In this document: in pieces, positions 42,541-51,357 of the stretch
Layout of the letters: every line of letters starts with the position of its first letter
Numbering within the stretch: the stretch's first letter is position 1
Assembly (NCBI GenBank): GCA_900543095.1
Contig: UQQD01000006.1
Location: 12,426 to 76,425 of the forward strand
Direction of reading: 5' to 3'
Length of the DNA: 64,000 nucleotides
Origin: an uncultured Ruminococcus sp.
Lineage (GTDB): Bacteria > Bacillota > Clostridia > Oscillospirales > Acutalibacteraceae
Translations under genes and position numbers: made by a program
The notes under the pieces: model-generated
The model's database searches: none
Told to the model about the DNA's origin: nothing
Seen by the model: the letters and a program-made list of their open reading frames with translations, nothing else

Positions 42541-44781
42541 TTGGCAAAAAAGAAAAACACACCCAAGGCGCCAAAAAGCTCCAAGACTCACGGAGTAATA
42601 AACGGTGCGGGAGATATAGTAGAACAGCCCATAGTTTCCACTATCCGTGAAAACTTTATGCCCTATGCAATGAGTGTAATAATGTCCCGTGCAATTCCCG
42701 AAATCGACGGCTTTAAGCCCTCGCACCGCAAGCTGTTATATACAATGTACAAAATGGGACTGCTGACGGGAAGCCGTACCAAGTCGGCAAATATCGTCGG
42801 CGCAACGATGAAACTAAACCCGCACGGCGACTCTGCGATATATGACACAATGGTGCGTATGTCAAGAGGATATGAGGCACTTTTGCACCCGTATGTCGAT
42901 TCAAAGGGAAACTTCGGTAAGTTCTACAGCCGTGATATGGCGTGGGCGGCCTCAAGGTACACCGAAGCAAAGTTAGCGCCGATTTGTAACGAGCTTTTTC
43001 GTGACATTGACAAAGACACGGTGGATTTTGTCGATAACTACGACAACACAATGAAAGAGCCTACATTGCTGCCTGTTGCGTTTCCGTCGGTGCTTGTAAA
43101 CGCAAACACGGGTATTGCCGTAGGTATGGCGTCAAATATCTGTTCCTTTAACTTGAAGGAGATATGCGAAACAACAGCGGCGCTTATCCGAGATCCCGAC
43201 CATAATATAAAATCAACCTTGCCTGCCCCTGATTTTATCGGCGGCTGTCAGATTATCTATGACGAAAAGGCATTGGATCAGATATACGAAACAGGCAAGG
43301 GAAGCATAAAGCTCCGAGCAAAGTACGAATACGACAAATCGGCAAACTGCATTGATATACTCGCTATTCCGAGCTCAACTACCTGCGAAGTCATAATAGA
43401 AAAGATAATCGACCTTGTTAAGCAGGGTAAAATCAAGGAGATCTCTGACGTTCGTGATGAAACGGGTATTGACGGATTAAAGATAACAATAGATCTCAAA
43501 CGGGGCACAGACCCCGATAAGCTGATGATGAAGCTGTACAGATTTACAACGCTTGAGGACTCCTACGCCTGCAATTTCAACGTTCTTATCGGCGGCGTTC
43601 CTATGGTTTTGGGCGTAAAGGCTCTGCTTGAAGAATGGATAGCTTTCAGAATTGAGTGCGTAAAGCGCAGAACATATTTTGACCGCACTAAAAAAGCCGA
43701 TAAACTGCATCTTCTCAAAGGTCTTGAGAAGATTTTGCTTGACATAGACAAGGCTATAAAAATTGTGCGCGAAACCGATGAAGAGGTCGAGGTTGTGCCA
43801 AACCTTATGATAGGCTTCGGCATTGACAAAACTCAGGCGGAGTATGTTGCGGAAATAAAACTGCGCCACCTCAACCGTGAATATATTTTAAAGCGCACTC
43901 AGGATATTGAGAATCTTGAAAAAGAGATAGCCGACCTTGACGATATTTTAAAGAGTAAAGCAAGGATAAAGACTATAATTGTCAAAGAATTAAAGGCAGT
44001 TGCCGAAAAATACGGTCAGCCTCGCAAGAGCCTTATTATCTATGAGGATACCGCCAAATATGTAGAGGAAGTTGAAGAGATCCCCGATTATCCGGTGACT
44101 TTCTTCTTTACAAAAGAGGGCTATTTCAAGAAGATAACGCCTCAGTCGCTTCGTATGAGCGGAGCACAAAAGCTCAAAGAGGGCGACGAAATCACCCAAA
44201 CCATAGAGCTTTCAAATAACTGCGACCTTTTGTTCTTTACGGATAAAAGTCAGGTGTACAAGGCAAAGGCTTCCGATTTTTCAGACACTAAGGCGAGCGT
44301 TCTCGGCGATTATGTAGCCGCAAAGCTTGCTATGGACGAGGGCGAAAACGCTGTTTATATGGTTGCAACAAAGGACTACAAGGGGATTTTGCTGTTTGCC
44401 TTTGAAAACGGAAAGGTAGCCAAAGTTCCGCTTGAGGCTTATGCTACCAAGACCAACAGAAAAAAGCTCACGGGCGCATATTCCGACAAATCGCCGCTTG
44501 CCGCAATGCTTTTGCTTGACGGTGACAGAGAGGTGCTGTTCAAGTCCTCATCTACCCGTATGCTCCTTGTTCATACAGGCGCTTTGTCGCTCAAATCCAC
44601 ACGTTCCACTCAAGGCGTTGCCGTTATGAAGCTTAAAAAGGGACACAAGCTTATCGGAATTGAACAGTACAATGACGGTACATTTGCAAAACCTCAGCGT
44701 TACAGGACTCGTTCACTTCCCGCACTCGGTGCTTTGCCGTCGAACGACGATGCAACCGATGAACAGCTTACCTTGATTTAA
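42541..44781 (+). CDS. Type II topoisomerase subunit A (ParC/GyrA-like)
   Basis: The DNA-cleaving subunit, 746 residues, from a TTG start with GGAGGCGG upstream. The N-terminal cleavage domain shows MSVIMSRAIPEIDGFKPSHRKLLYTM, the helix-turn-helix with GATMKLNPHGDSAIYDTMVRM, and the catalytic Tyr in AWAASRYTEAKL (about 139-150). A coiled coil (about 430-490) and a shortened beta-pinwheel C-terminal domain follow. The first residue of the usual HPHGD motif is Asn here, but the Ser and the following acidic Asp that determine quinolone sensitivity are present. Shorter than GyrA and without an obvious GyrA box, it fits topoisomerase IV subunit A paired with the upstream gene. Confidence 0.92.
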   Translation: MAKKKNTPKAPKSSKTHGVINGAGDIVEQPIVSTIRENFMPYAMSVIMSRAIPEIDGFKPSHRKLLYTMYKMGLLTGSRTKSANIVGATMKLNPHGDSAIYDTMVRMSRGYEALLHPYVDSKGNFGKFYSRDMAWAASRYTEAKLAPICNELFRDIDKDTVDFVDNYDNTMKEPTLLPVAFPSVLVNANTGIAVGMASNICSFNLKEICETTAALIRDPDHNIKSTLPAPDFIGGCQIIYDEKALDQIYETGKGSIKLRAKYEYDKSANCIDILAIPSSTTCEVIIEKIIDLVKQGKIKEISDVRDETGIDGLKITIDLKRGTDPDKLMMKLYRFTTLEDSYACNFNVLIGGVPMVLGVKALLEEWIAFRIECVKRRTYFDRTKKADKLHLLKGLEKILLDIDKAIKIVRETDEEVEVVPNLMIGFGIDKTQAEYVAEIKLRHLNREYILKRTQDIENLEKEIADLDDILKSKARIKTIIVKELKAVAEKYGQPRKSLIIYEDTAKYVEEVEEIPDYPVTFFFTKEGYFKKITPQSLRMSGAQKLKEGDEITQTIELSNNCDLLFFTDKSQVYKAKASDFSDTKASVLGDYVAAKLAMDEGENAVYMVATKDYKGILLFAFENGKVAKVPLEAYATKTNRKKLTGAYSDKSPLAAMLLLDGDREVLFKSSSTRMLLVHTGALSLKSTRSTQGVAVMKLKKGHKLIGIEQYNDGTFAKPQRYRTRSLPALGALPSNDDATDEQLTLI

Positions 44782-44784
44782 TCT

Positions 44785-44826
44785 GATGTGCAAAAGCCCC
44801 CACCTCTCAGTCGGCGGGTGCCGGTT
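44785..44826 (-). repeat. Dispersed intergenic repeat, right-end fragment, reverse orientation
   Basis: On the minus strand it reads GGCACCCGCCGACTGAGAGG followed by TGGGGGCTTTTGCAC, matching the right end of the repeat at 28.3 kb. It may also act as a terminator for the topoisomerase operon. Confidence 0.6.
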
Positions 44827-44867
44827 CTTTAAAAATTTATAATTTGAATATTATTTTTAAAAAGCAC

Positions 44868-44896
44868 TTGATATTTCAAAACTTTTATGTTATTAT
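44868..44896 (+). promoter_or_regulatory. Promoter of secG
   Basis: TTGATA at 44868-44873 and TATTAT at 44891-44896, 17 bp apart. Confidence 0.75.
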
Positions 44897-44952
44897 AACT
44901 AAGTTAAATATTGTAATATTGTGTTAGACTATATAATGAAAGGACGATATAA

Positions 44953-45204
44953 ATGAACATTTGGGGAATCATTCTCGGAATCCTTGTCGGAATCGTGTCA
45001 ATAGCAATCATCATTGTTATCATTCTCCAGGAGGGCAACGATCAGGGACTCGGTGTAGTAACAGGTGCGGCTGATTCATATTTTTCAAAGAATAAAGCAC
45101 GTTCGATCGACGCATTCCTTGCACGCTGGACAAAGGTATTCGCCGCAGTATTCGTACTTATCGTAATTGCGCTTAATGTGCTTGCACATTTTAAACTGCT
45201 TTGA
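44953..45204 (+). CDS. secG: Protein translocase subunit SecG
   Basis: An 83-residue membrane protein of the SecYEG translocon. Two membrane helices (about 3-25 and 60-80) flank a loop with the conserved ILQEGNDQGLGVVTGAADSYF segment. The length and topology match SecG. It has its own promoter and an AAAGGAC ribosome-binding site, and it is followed by a strong terminator, so it is largely monocistronic. Usual Firmicutes neighbours such as rnr and smpB are absent here; smpB lies elsewhere in the window. Confidence 0.95.
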   Translation: MNIWGIILGILVGIVSIAIIIVIILQEGNDQGLGVVTGAADSYFSKNKARSIDAFLARWTKVFAAVFVLIVIALNVLAHFKLL

Positions 45205-45250
45205 TCGACATAACGGGTACAAGTAATATTTTAATTAATACAAGCATAAT

Positions 45251-45284
45251 AATAGACCGTCGGAAGTTCGACGGTCTATTTTTT
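45251..45284 (+). terminator. Intrinsic terminator after secG
   Basis: A perfect 12-bp stem AATAGACCGTCG/CGACGGTCTATT with a six-base loop, followed by T5. Confidence 0.95.
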
Positions 45285-45301
45285 ATGCGGAGTTGTTATA
45301 T

Positions 45302-45562
45302 ATGCCGGTATGGGGAATTTTGCTGATAATTTTTTCTGCGCTTTTATTTTTTGCAATAATACACGCTGTTTCGAAAAACAAGCACCCGTTTCGCCGTGCA
45401 ATAATATCTATGCTCCTCGGAGCGGCGGCTCTCACGGCGGTAGATTTGCTGTCGGGTGTAACGGGCGTATATATCCCCGTCAGTCTGCTGTCGGTGCTTG
45501 TGTCGCTTATCGGCGGAGTTCCCGGTGTGACGCTTTTGCTGGCGTTGAATCTTTTTTTCTGA
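45302..45562 (+). CDS. BofA-family membrane protein (pro-sigma-K processing inhibitor type)
   Basis: An 86-residue protein with hydrophobic segments at about 4-22, 35-55 and 60-84. The C-terminal block GVTGVYIPVSLLSVLVSLIGGVPGVTLLLALNLFF matches the BofA family, where BofA holds the SpoIVFB protease in check until the SpoIVB signal arrives. spoIVB and spo0A are present 12 kb away, which fits. I start at the ATG at 45302, about ten bases after GGAG; an upstream TTG overlaps the ribosome-binding site. It lies 20 bases after the secG terminator and converges on the DUF4364 gene. Confidence 0.8.
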   Translation: MPVWGILLIIFSALLFFAIIHAVSKNKHPFRRAIISMLLGAAALTAVDLLSGVTGVYIPVSLLSVLVSLIGGVPGVTLLLALNLFF

Positions 45563-45579
45563 CAGGGAATTTACAAAAA

Positions 45580-46185
45580 TTATTGTAAAACGCCGTAAAG
45601 CTCCTCAAGCGCATTGCCCACGTTGTCCTTGTCCTTGGTCATAAGCGCAAGCATTGTTTTGTATACCGTCTGCGGATAGCTCAAAAAGCTCTTTTTAATG
45701 AGCTTTGCCTGTTCGTAATCGGGAGCATAAATCGTAAATGAGAGCAGCTCGACGCTGCCGCCCGATATTCTGCATATAACGTCATAGCCGTTATCTTTTT
45801 TAACAAACTCAACCTTGTTTTCTCTTGCTGTTTTTCTTTCGGCAAGAAGTCTGACGGCGCATTTATATGCCTTTTCTTTAACAGAATATGCAAGTGCGGT
45901 ATCAAGCTGATCTGCAATCATTTTTCCGTTTTCGGTCATAACATATGCTGCTTCGCCGTCGATCTTCCCGCTCTCAACAAGCGTTTTGTTGTCAATAAGT
46001 TCCTGAAAGGCGCAGGTGGATTCAAAGTAATTTGCAAGCTCGTCCTCCATAATTGCGTTCATAACAAGCTCTTTGCTCATCTTGTCTTTAACCGAATTGT
46101 ATAAATAACATATCAAAATTTTAATTTCACTTTTGGTTCTTACTCCGCCCGGAGCAATGCCCTCGTCAAAGGTGTCAATATTCAT
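45580..46185 (-). CDS. DUF4364 family protein
   Basis: A 201-residue cytoplasmic protein. KSEIKILICYLYNSVKDKMSKELVMNAIM followed by YFESTCAFQELIDNKTLV and YVMTENGKMIADQL has the pattern of a winged-helix domain (about 15-95), as expected for DUF4364, which is thought to be DNA-binding. The C-terminal half (about 100-200) is a mixed alpha/beta domain with no recognised motif. The start at 46185 follows GGAGG; the upstream in-frame GTG lies within that site. No target can be named. Confidence 0.85.
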   Translation of the reverse strand: MNIDTFDEGIAPGGVRTKSEIKILICYLYNSVKDKMSKELVMNAIMEDELANYFESTCAFQELIDNKTLVESGKIDGEAAYVMTENGKMIADQLDTALAYSVKEKAYKCAVRLLAERKTARENKVEFVKKDNGYDVICRISGGSVELLSFTIYAPDYEQAKLIKKSFLSYPQTVYKTMLALMTKDKDNVGNALEELYGVLQ

Positions 46186-46261
46186 AAAATCCTCCACCGT
46201 TTTATATTTCTACTATTATAACACATAATAATAAAAATGTGTATATATTAATGTAAATAAA

Positions 46262-46290
46262 TTGACTGCAAATGATGAATATGGTAGAAT
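46262..46290 (+). promoter_or_regulatory. Promoter of the NfeD-SPFH unit
   Basis: TTGACT at 46262-46267 and TAGAAT at 46285-46290, 17 bp apart, 25 bases before the NfeD start. Confidence 0.75.
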
Positions 46291-46314
46291 ATCAAAGGAA
46301 GGAGGAGTTCATAT

Positions 46315-46752
46315 ATGGAGCAATATATGCCGTTTATTTGGATAGGTTTTGCAATAATAATGGCTGTTTGCGAAGCGGCGACTACACAGCTTGTATCAAT
46401 ATGGTTTGTATTGGGTGCAATTTGTGCGGCAATAACGACTGTATTCACACCGTCAATATTGATACAACTGGCTGTTTTTCTTGTTGTAACGCTGATTTCG
46501 ATGCTCGTGACACGTCCGCTTGTAAAAAAACTTAGAAACAAAAACGCTGTCCAGACTACCAACTCCGACAGTCTTATCGGTAAGATAGGCGTTACACTTA
46601 CGGATATTTCGGACGCACAGTCTGTCGGACAAGTTAAAATATCGGGAAAGGAATGGTCCGCAAGATCCGATTTTGCGCCAATTCTGAAGAATACAAAGGT
46701 AAAGGTGCTTGCGATTGAGGGAGTAAAGCTGATCGTTGAGCCTTTAAAATAA
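46315..46752 (+). CDS. NfeD-family membrane protein
   Basis: A 145-residue short NfeD protein: two or three hydrophobic helices (about 5-70) with ATTQLVSIWFVLGAICAAI, then a soluble OB-fold domain (about 85-143) with LIGKIGVTL and GQVKISGKEWSARSD, the standard pattern. It lacks the N-terminal ClpP-like protease of long NfeD proteins. It lies 12 bases before an SPFH-domain gene, the usual pairing; the two are thought to form membrane microdomain or quality-control complexes. AGGAGG precedes the ATG. Confidence 0.93.
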   Translation: MEQYMPFIWIGFAIIMAVCEAATTQLVSIWFVLGAICAAITTVFTPSILIQLAVFLVVTLISMLVTRPLVKKLRNKNAVQTTNSDSLIGKIGVTLTDISDAQSVGQVKISGKEWSARSDFAPILKNTKVKVLAIEGVKLIVEPLK

Positions 46753-46764
46753 GGAGGAATTTAT

Positions 46765-47682
46765 ATGCCGGGATATATAGGATTTATAATAATCGGTGCA
46801 ATCGTTTTAATATTAATTTTGATTATAGTAAACAACGTCAAAATCGTTCCGCAGGCTCACGCATATGTAATTGAACGCCTTGGCGCATATTATGCAACGT
46901 GGGGTACGGGAATCCACTTTAAAATTCCGTTCATTGACAGAATTTCAAAAAAGGTTTCATTAAAGGAACAGGTAATTGACTTTCCGCCCCAGCCCGTAAT
47001 CACTCGTGATAACGTAACAATGCAGATAGATACTGTAGTCTATTTTGAGATAACAGACCCAAAGCTTTATTGCTACGGCGTGGAAAGACCTCTTAACGCT
47101 ATTGAAAATCTTACCGCAACAACGCTCAGAAATATCATCGGTGACCTTGAGCTTGACAATACGCTTACCTCGCGTGATACAATTAACGGCAAGATAAGGG
47201 TTATTCTTGATGAAGCTACAGACGCATGGGGAATAAAGGTTATCAGAGTTGAGCTGAAAAATATTTTACCTCCCCGTGAAATTCAGGACGCAATGGAAAA
47301 GCAGATGAAAGCAGAGCGTGAGCGCCGTGCAAGAATACTTGACGCAGAGGGTGAAAAACGCAGTCAGATTCTTGTTGCCGAGGGCTTAAAGGAATCCGCA
47401 ATATTAAAGGCTGACGCAGTAAAGGAACAAAAAATCCGTGAGGCTCAGGGCGAAGCCGAGGCTATTCTTACAGTGCAAAAAGCGAACGCCGACGCACTTA
47501 AGATGTTAAACGAGGCCGCTCCTACCGACCGTATAATCAGGCTCAAATCGCTTGAAGCATTTGCAAAAGCGGCAGACGGCAAGGCTACAAAAATTATAGT
47601 GCCGTCGGATATACAGGGGCTTGCAGGTAATGTGACTGCAATAAAAGAGCTTTGGAAAGACGATGTTCAATCAGAAAATTAA
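46765..47682 (+). CDS. SPFH-domain membrane protein (stomatin/QmcA type)
   Basis: A 305-residue membrane-anchored protein: an N-terminal helix (about 2-22), an SPFH/Band 7 domain (about 25-180) with IVPQAHAYVIERLGAYYATWGTGIHFKIPFID and MQIDTVVYFEITDPK, then a long coiled coil rich in Glu/Ala/Lys (about 185-260; KQMKAERERRARILDAEGEKRSQ) and a short C-terminal segment. It should oligomerise into rings at the membrane, probably with the NfeD protein encoded upstream. It is close to QmcA/YbbK. The ribosome-binding site AAGGAGGA is strong. Confidence 0.96.
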   Translation: MPGYIGFIIIGAIVLILILIIVNNVKIVPQAHAYVIERLGAYYATWGTGIHFKIPFIDRISKKVSLKEQVIDFPPQPVITRDNVTMQIDTVVYFEITDPKLYCYGVERPLNAIENLTATTLRNIIGDLELDNTLTSRDTINGKIRVILDEATDAWGIKVIRVELKNILPPREIQDAMEKQMKAERERRARILDAEGEKRSQILVAEGLKESAILKADAVKEQKIREAQGEAEAILTVQKANADALKMLNEAAPTDRIIRLKSLEAFAKAADGKATKIIVPSDIQGLAGNVTAIKELWKDDVQSEN

Positions 47683-47778
47683 TGCAAAATAAGGGATTTT
47701 ATTTAAAGTCGGCACAATGTCGCTTTACAGGCTAAAGCCTGATTTTCAGTGGGATAAAAGGGTAAAGGAAACGGAAGA

Positions 47779-49230
47779 ATGTTTATAATCGGTTTGTTGT
47801 GGTATTTTGTCATATTTTCATTTTTGGGTTGGCTGTTTAACGGTATCCGCAACCTGATTTCAGAACACAAATTTTACAATTCGGGATTTTTGACTTCGCC
47901 GTTTTGCCCGACCTACGGCTTTTGTGCGGTGATTTGTTACCTTGCACTCAGGAATTTCAGCGGTGACAAATTCATCTTGTTTTTGGCAAGTGCGGTTATT
48001 TTGTCGGCTTTATCCGTAGTTATCGGCGTTATTACCGAAAAGCTTATCGGCTGTAAGCCGTGGGATTATTCCGATATGAGGTTTAGTATCGGCAGTTATA
48101 TTACCATACCTTACGCTCTTATACTCGGCGTTACCGGTACATTGCTCGTTGCAGTGATAATTCCTGTCCTTGATACGGTTCTGGAGCTTATACCGTTTGC
48201 TGTAAGTATGATAATCGTTTTGTCAATATGTCTATTCATATTGATAGACTACGTTTTTTCGATTATAACCGCCATAAGGCTGAAACATCGCATAAAAAGC
48301 CTGAGCGATGTGTCTCAGCTTTTGGGCAGTGACGTCACGCCCGAAGAGGTGGAGGCGCTTGAGAATAATTATAATGCGCTTTTCACAAAAAATATTCTCA
48401 GACGCCGTTTGGCTATGGCTTTTCCCGAACTTAAAAGAACCGCTTATGTAAAACAGATTGCAGAAAAGCTTAACAGTATTAAAGCCGAAAATATGAAGGA
48501 ATACACACTTGTGTATGAAAACAAAGATGAAAAGCCCTTTGCTTTCGGCTTTTGTTTTACAAAGCTGTTTTATCTTTTTGTGATAGGCTCGTTTATCGGT
48601 ACGGTACTTGAAACTATTTGGGCAATATGCGTTGACGGACATTTTGAAATGCGCGTTGGTATGGTTTACGGCCCTTTTATCCCTGTTTACGGCGGCGGAG
48701 CCTGCTTTTTGACAGCCGTGCTGTACAAGCTCTACAAGCTCAGCGATACGCTGATCTTTATTATCAGTGCCGTGGTGGGCGCATTGTTTGAGTATTTTTG
48801 CTCTTGGTTTCAGGAAACGCTGTTTGGTACGGTTTCGTGGGATTACAGCGGAACCTTGCTCAATCTTGACGGACGCACCAACCTGATGTATGCGCTTATA
48901 TGGGGCTTTTTGGGCTTAGTCTGGGTGCGTTATATGTATCCGTTTGCCTCAAAGCTGATAGAAAAGATTCCGGTAAAGGCAGGAGCGATAATAACAACAC
49001 TTTTGCTTGTGTTTATGATATTTGATTCGTTTATGAGCATTGCCGCAACCTACAGGTGGCAGCAGCGTATGGACGGCGTTCCCGCAACGAATTATTTTGA
49101 AAATTACCTTGACAGAAGCTTTAACGATGAAAAAATGCAGTTTTTGTTTCCGAATATGACTGGTATTGATAATGACTCAACTTCGGATGAGGTGCTTATT
49201 GCGCCTCAAAGCCCTGCAAAATCAGAATAA
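47779..49230 (+). CDS. Membrane protein with two CmpB/DUF1113-type domains
   Basis: A 483-residue polytopic protein labelled 'putative ABC transporter permease' (ABC_trans_CmpB) in this family. The domain is present twice: about 1-155 (FLGWLFNGIRNLISEHKFYNSGFLTSPFCPTYG, WDYSDMRFSIGSYITIPYALI) and about 265-420 (GTVLETIWAICVDGHFEMRVGMVYGPFIPVYGGG, WDYSGTLLNLDGRTNLMYALI). A cytoplasmic coiled linker of about 80 residues lies between. The duplicated WDYS and GPFxPVYG/SPFCPTYG motifs suggest tandem duplication. There is no ATPase neighbour, so transport is unproven. A terminator follows at 49235. Confidence 0.85.
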   Translation: MFIIGLLWYFVIFSFLGWLFNGIRNLISEHKFYNSGFLTSPFCPTYGFCAVICYLALRNFSGDKFILFLASAVILSALSVVIGVITEKLIGCKPWDYSDMRFSIGSYITIPYALILGVTGTLLVAVIIPVLDTVLELIPFAVSMIIVLSICLFILIDYVFSIITAIRLKHRIKSLSDVSQLLGSDVTPEEVEALENNYNALFTKNILRRRLAMAFPELKRTAYVKQIAEKLNSIKAENMKEYTLVYENKDEKPFAFGFCFTKLFYLFVIGSFIGTVLETIWAICVDGHFEMRVGMVYGPFIPVYGGGACFLTAVLYKLYKLSDTLIFIISAVVGALFEYFCSWFQETLFGTVSWDYSGTLLNLDGRTNLMYALIWGFLGLVWVRYMYPFASKLIEKIPVKAGAIITTLLLVFMIFDSFMSIAATYRWQQRMDGVPATNYFENYLDRSFNDEKMQFLFPNMTGIDNDSTSDEVLIAPQSPAKSE

Positions 49231-49234
49231 AACC

Positions 49235-49262
49235 GCAGTCGGACTATGTTCGGCTGCTTTTT
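49235..49262 (+). terminator. Intrinsic terminator before the purine operon
   Basis: GCAGTCG and CGGCTGC arms around GACTATGTT, followed by TTTTTATTT. Confidence 0.75.
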
Positions 49263-49322
49263 ATTTCCAAAAACGAATTTTAATTATCATACTTAAATAA
49301 TAGTAATAATTCTTTTATTGTA

Positions 49323-49351
49323 TTGAAAAAATATTAAAATTTTTATATAAT
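49323..49351 (+). promoter_or_regulatory. Promoter of the pur operon
   Basis: TTGAAA at 49323-49328 and TATAAT at 49346-49351, 17 bp apart. The leader is only about 40 nt, so no purine riboswitch lies between promoter and purE. Confidence 0.75.
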
Positions 49352-49395
49352 AATTAAGTTAATAAAAATACTCTTGTATTGATAAGGAGATCGTT

Positions 49396-49893
49396 ATGAA
49401 AAAGGTTGCAATTATAATGGGTTCCGACAGCGACTTTCCTGTTGTATCAAAAGCTGTTAAGAAATTAAAAGAATTTGACGTGCCGTACGAGGTTCATGTA
49501 ATGAGCGCTCACCGCACTCCCGATGCTGCAATGGAATTTTCCGCAAATGCAAAGAAAAACGGCTTTGGTGTTATTATTGCCGCCGCAGGAATGGCGGCGC
49601 ACCTTGCAGGCGTGCTTGCGGCAAAAACAACGCTTCCCGTAATCGGAATTCCATGCAAATCCGCCCAGCTTGACGGTATGGACGCACTTTTGGCAACAGT
49701 AATGATGCCTACGGGAATTCCCGTTGCAACGGTTGCTGTTGACGGTGCGGCAAATGCGGCGATACTTGCGGTTGAAATGCTTGCGCTTTCCGATGATACC
49801 CTTGCACAAAAGCTTGAAGAAATGAAAATCACAATGGAAAACGGTGTTGCCGAAAAAGACAAGGCAATGCAGACTAAGGTGGCAGAACTTTGA
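49396..49893 (+). CDS. purE: N5-carboxyaminoimidazole ribonucleotide mutase
   Basis: Class I PurE, 165 residues, converting N5-CAIR to CAIR in purine synthesis. Visible are the substrate loop MGSDSDFPVV (about 9-18), YEVHVMSAHRTPDAA with the conserved SAHRT, and AAAGMAAHLAGVLAA, plus IPCKSAQLDGMDALLATVMMPTGIPVATVAV. No purK is adjacent. It opens the purine operon behind an AAGGAG site and overlaps purF by four bases. Confidence 0.97.
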   Translation: MKKVAIIMGSDSDFPVVSKAVKKLKEFDVPYEVHVMSAHRTPDAAMEFSANAKKNGFGVIIAAAGMAAHLAGVLAAKTTLPVIGIPCKSAQLDGMDALLATVMMPTGIPVATVAVDGAANAAILAVEMLALSDDTLAQKLEEMKITMENGVAEKDKAMQTKVAEL

Positions 49894-51341
49894 TTAAAAA
49901 TTATGTTGACATAGACTCAAAGCGGGATAAGGCATTTGACGAATGCGGTGTGTTTGGAATATACCGCAGTGACGATGATCTTAATGTCGTAAATATAACG
50001 CACGACGCACTTTTCGGATTACAGCACCGAGGTCAGGAGAGCGCCGGAATCACAGTGAATTCGGACGGAGAATTTTCTACCGTAAAGGAGCTTGGAACGG
50101 TGTCGGAGGTGTTTGACAGCGATTCGCTTTCACGCCTTAAAAATGGAAGAATAGCAATAGGTCACGTTCGCTACACATCAAGCGAAAGTCTTGACCGTGC
50201 GTCTAACCAGCCGCTTGTACTTCGTTACAAGGAGGGCTCTATTGCCTTAGCAAGCAACGGTTCAATAACAAATTTCCCTGAAATCCGAAGCCAGCTTGAG
50301 CGCGGAGGTTCAATATTCCAGTCGAATTCAAACGCCGAGCTTATGGCGTATGTGATTGCATACGAGCGTTGTTTTACCGACGATCTTGAAACCGCAGTGC
50401 TTCATTCAATGGATAAGTTGCAGGGGGCATATTCAACCGTTATCTGTGCGCCTACACGGCTTATGGGCTTCAGAGATATGTACGGCTTCCGTCCGCTTTG
50501 CATAGGAAAGCTTAAAAACAGCTATGTAATTTCATCCGAAAGCTGTGTTTTTGACAGCATAGGCGCAACGTTTGTCCGTGACATTGAGCCGGGCGAAATG
50601 GTTGTAATTGATGAAGACGGTTTTCACAGCTACAAGGCGAGGTTTACCGCACCTCAGACGTCGTTTTGCCTGTTTGAATATGTGTATGTGGCACGCCCCG
50701 ACAGCGTTATTGACGGCGTAAGCGTATATCAGGCACGCTTTAAGGCAGGCGAGCTTTTGTATAACGAATATCCGATAGACGCCGATATGGTTTGCGGCGT
50801 ACCCGATTCGGGACTTATTGCCGCAGAGGGCTATGCTTCGGCTTCGGGAATACCGTTCGGAATGGGCTTTATGAAAAATAAGTTCATATCCCGAGGCATC
50901 GGAACAGGCAAAAACAAGATTGAACGTCTTTTGCAAACACGCCTTACCGCACTAAAGGCAAACGTTGAAGGCAAGCGTGTGGTTGTTATAGACGATTCCA
51001 TAGTCAGGGGCAAGACCTCGGCTCATATAGTAAGACTTTTGCGTGAGGCAGGAGCAAAGGAAGTGCATATGCTCATAAGCTCACCGCCGTTTATCTGTCC
51101 GTGCTACTTCGGCATAGACATTCAGGATAAGGAAAACCTCATTGCAAACAGGATGTCCGTTGAGGAAATATGCGAATATATCAAAGCGGATTCGCTTGGC
51201 TATCTCAGCCTTGAAAGTGTGCGTAAAATTGCCGAAAACGCAAACATCGGTTTGTGCGACGGCTGTTTCAGCGGCAACTATAATGCCGAAATACCGCGCA
51301 CCTTCTTTATAGATAAATATGCAAAGAAAATAAAAAAATAA
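49890..51341 (+). CDS. purF: Amidophosphoribosyltransferase
   Basis: The first committed enzyme of purine synthesis, making phosphoribosylamine from PRPP and glutamine. It is 483 residues from a TTG overlapping the purE stop. An 18-residue propeptide precedes the expected N-terminal nucleophile Cys19 (DECGVFGIY). The glutaminase half (about 19-245) is followed by a phosphoribosyltransferase half with [18 protein letters not shown]. Cysteines in FCLFEY, PCYFG and GLCDGCFSG match the 4Fe-4S ligands of the Bacillus-type enzyme, so it should be oxygen-sensitive. Confidence 0.97.
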   Translation: MIKNYVDIDSKRDKAFDECGVFGIYRSDDDLNVVNITHDALFGLQHRGQESAGITVNSDGEFSTVKELGTVSEVFDSDSLSRLKNGRIAIGHVRYTSSESLDRASNQPLVLRYKEGSIALASNGSITNFPEIRSQLERGGSIFQSNSNAELMAYVIAYERCFTDDLETAVLHSMDKLQGAYSTVICAPTRLMGFRDMYGFRPLCIGKLKNSYVISSESCVFDSIGATFVRDIEPGEMVVIDEDGFHSYKARFTAPQTSFCLFEYVYVARPDSVIDGVSVYQARFKAGELLYNEYPIDADMVCGVPDSGLIAAEGYASASGIPFGMGFMKNKFISRGIGTGKNKIERLLQTRLTALKANVEGKRVVVIDDSIVRGKTSAHIVRLLREAGAKEVHMLISSPPFICPCYFGIDIQDKENLIANRMSVEEICEYIKADSLGYLSLESVRKIAENANIGLCDGCFSGNYNAEIPRTFFIDKYAKKIKK

Positions 51342-51357
51342 AAATCGGAGGATTACA

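Noticed and set aside
42805..42870. Quinolone-resistance change in topoisomerase subunit A
   Set aside because: The key Ser and the following Asp in NPHGDSAIYD are both present; the Asn before PHGD is not a known resistance position.
49352..49395. Purine riboswitch before the pur operon
   Set aside because: The leader is about 40 nt and lacks the aptamer core.
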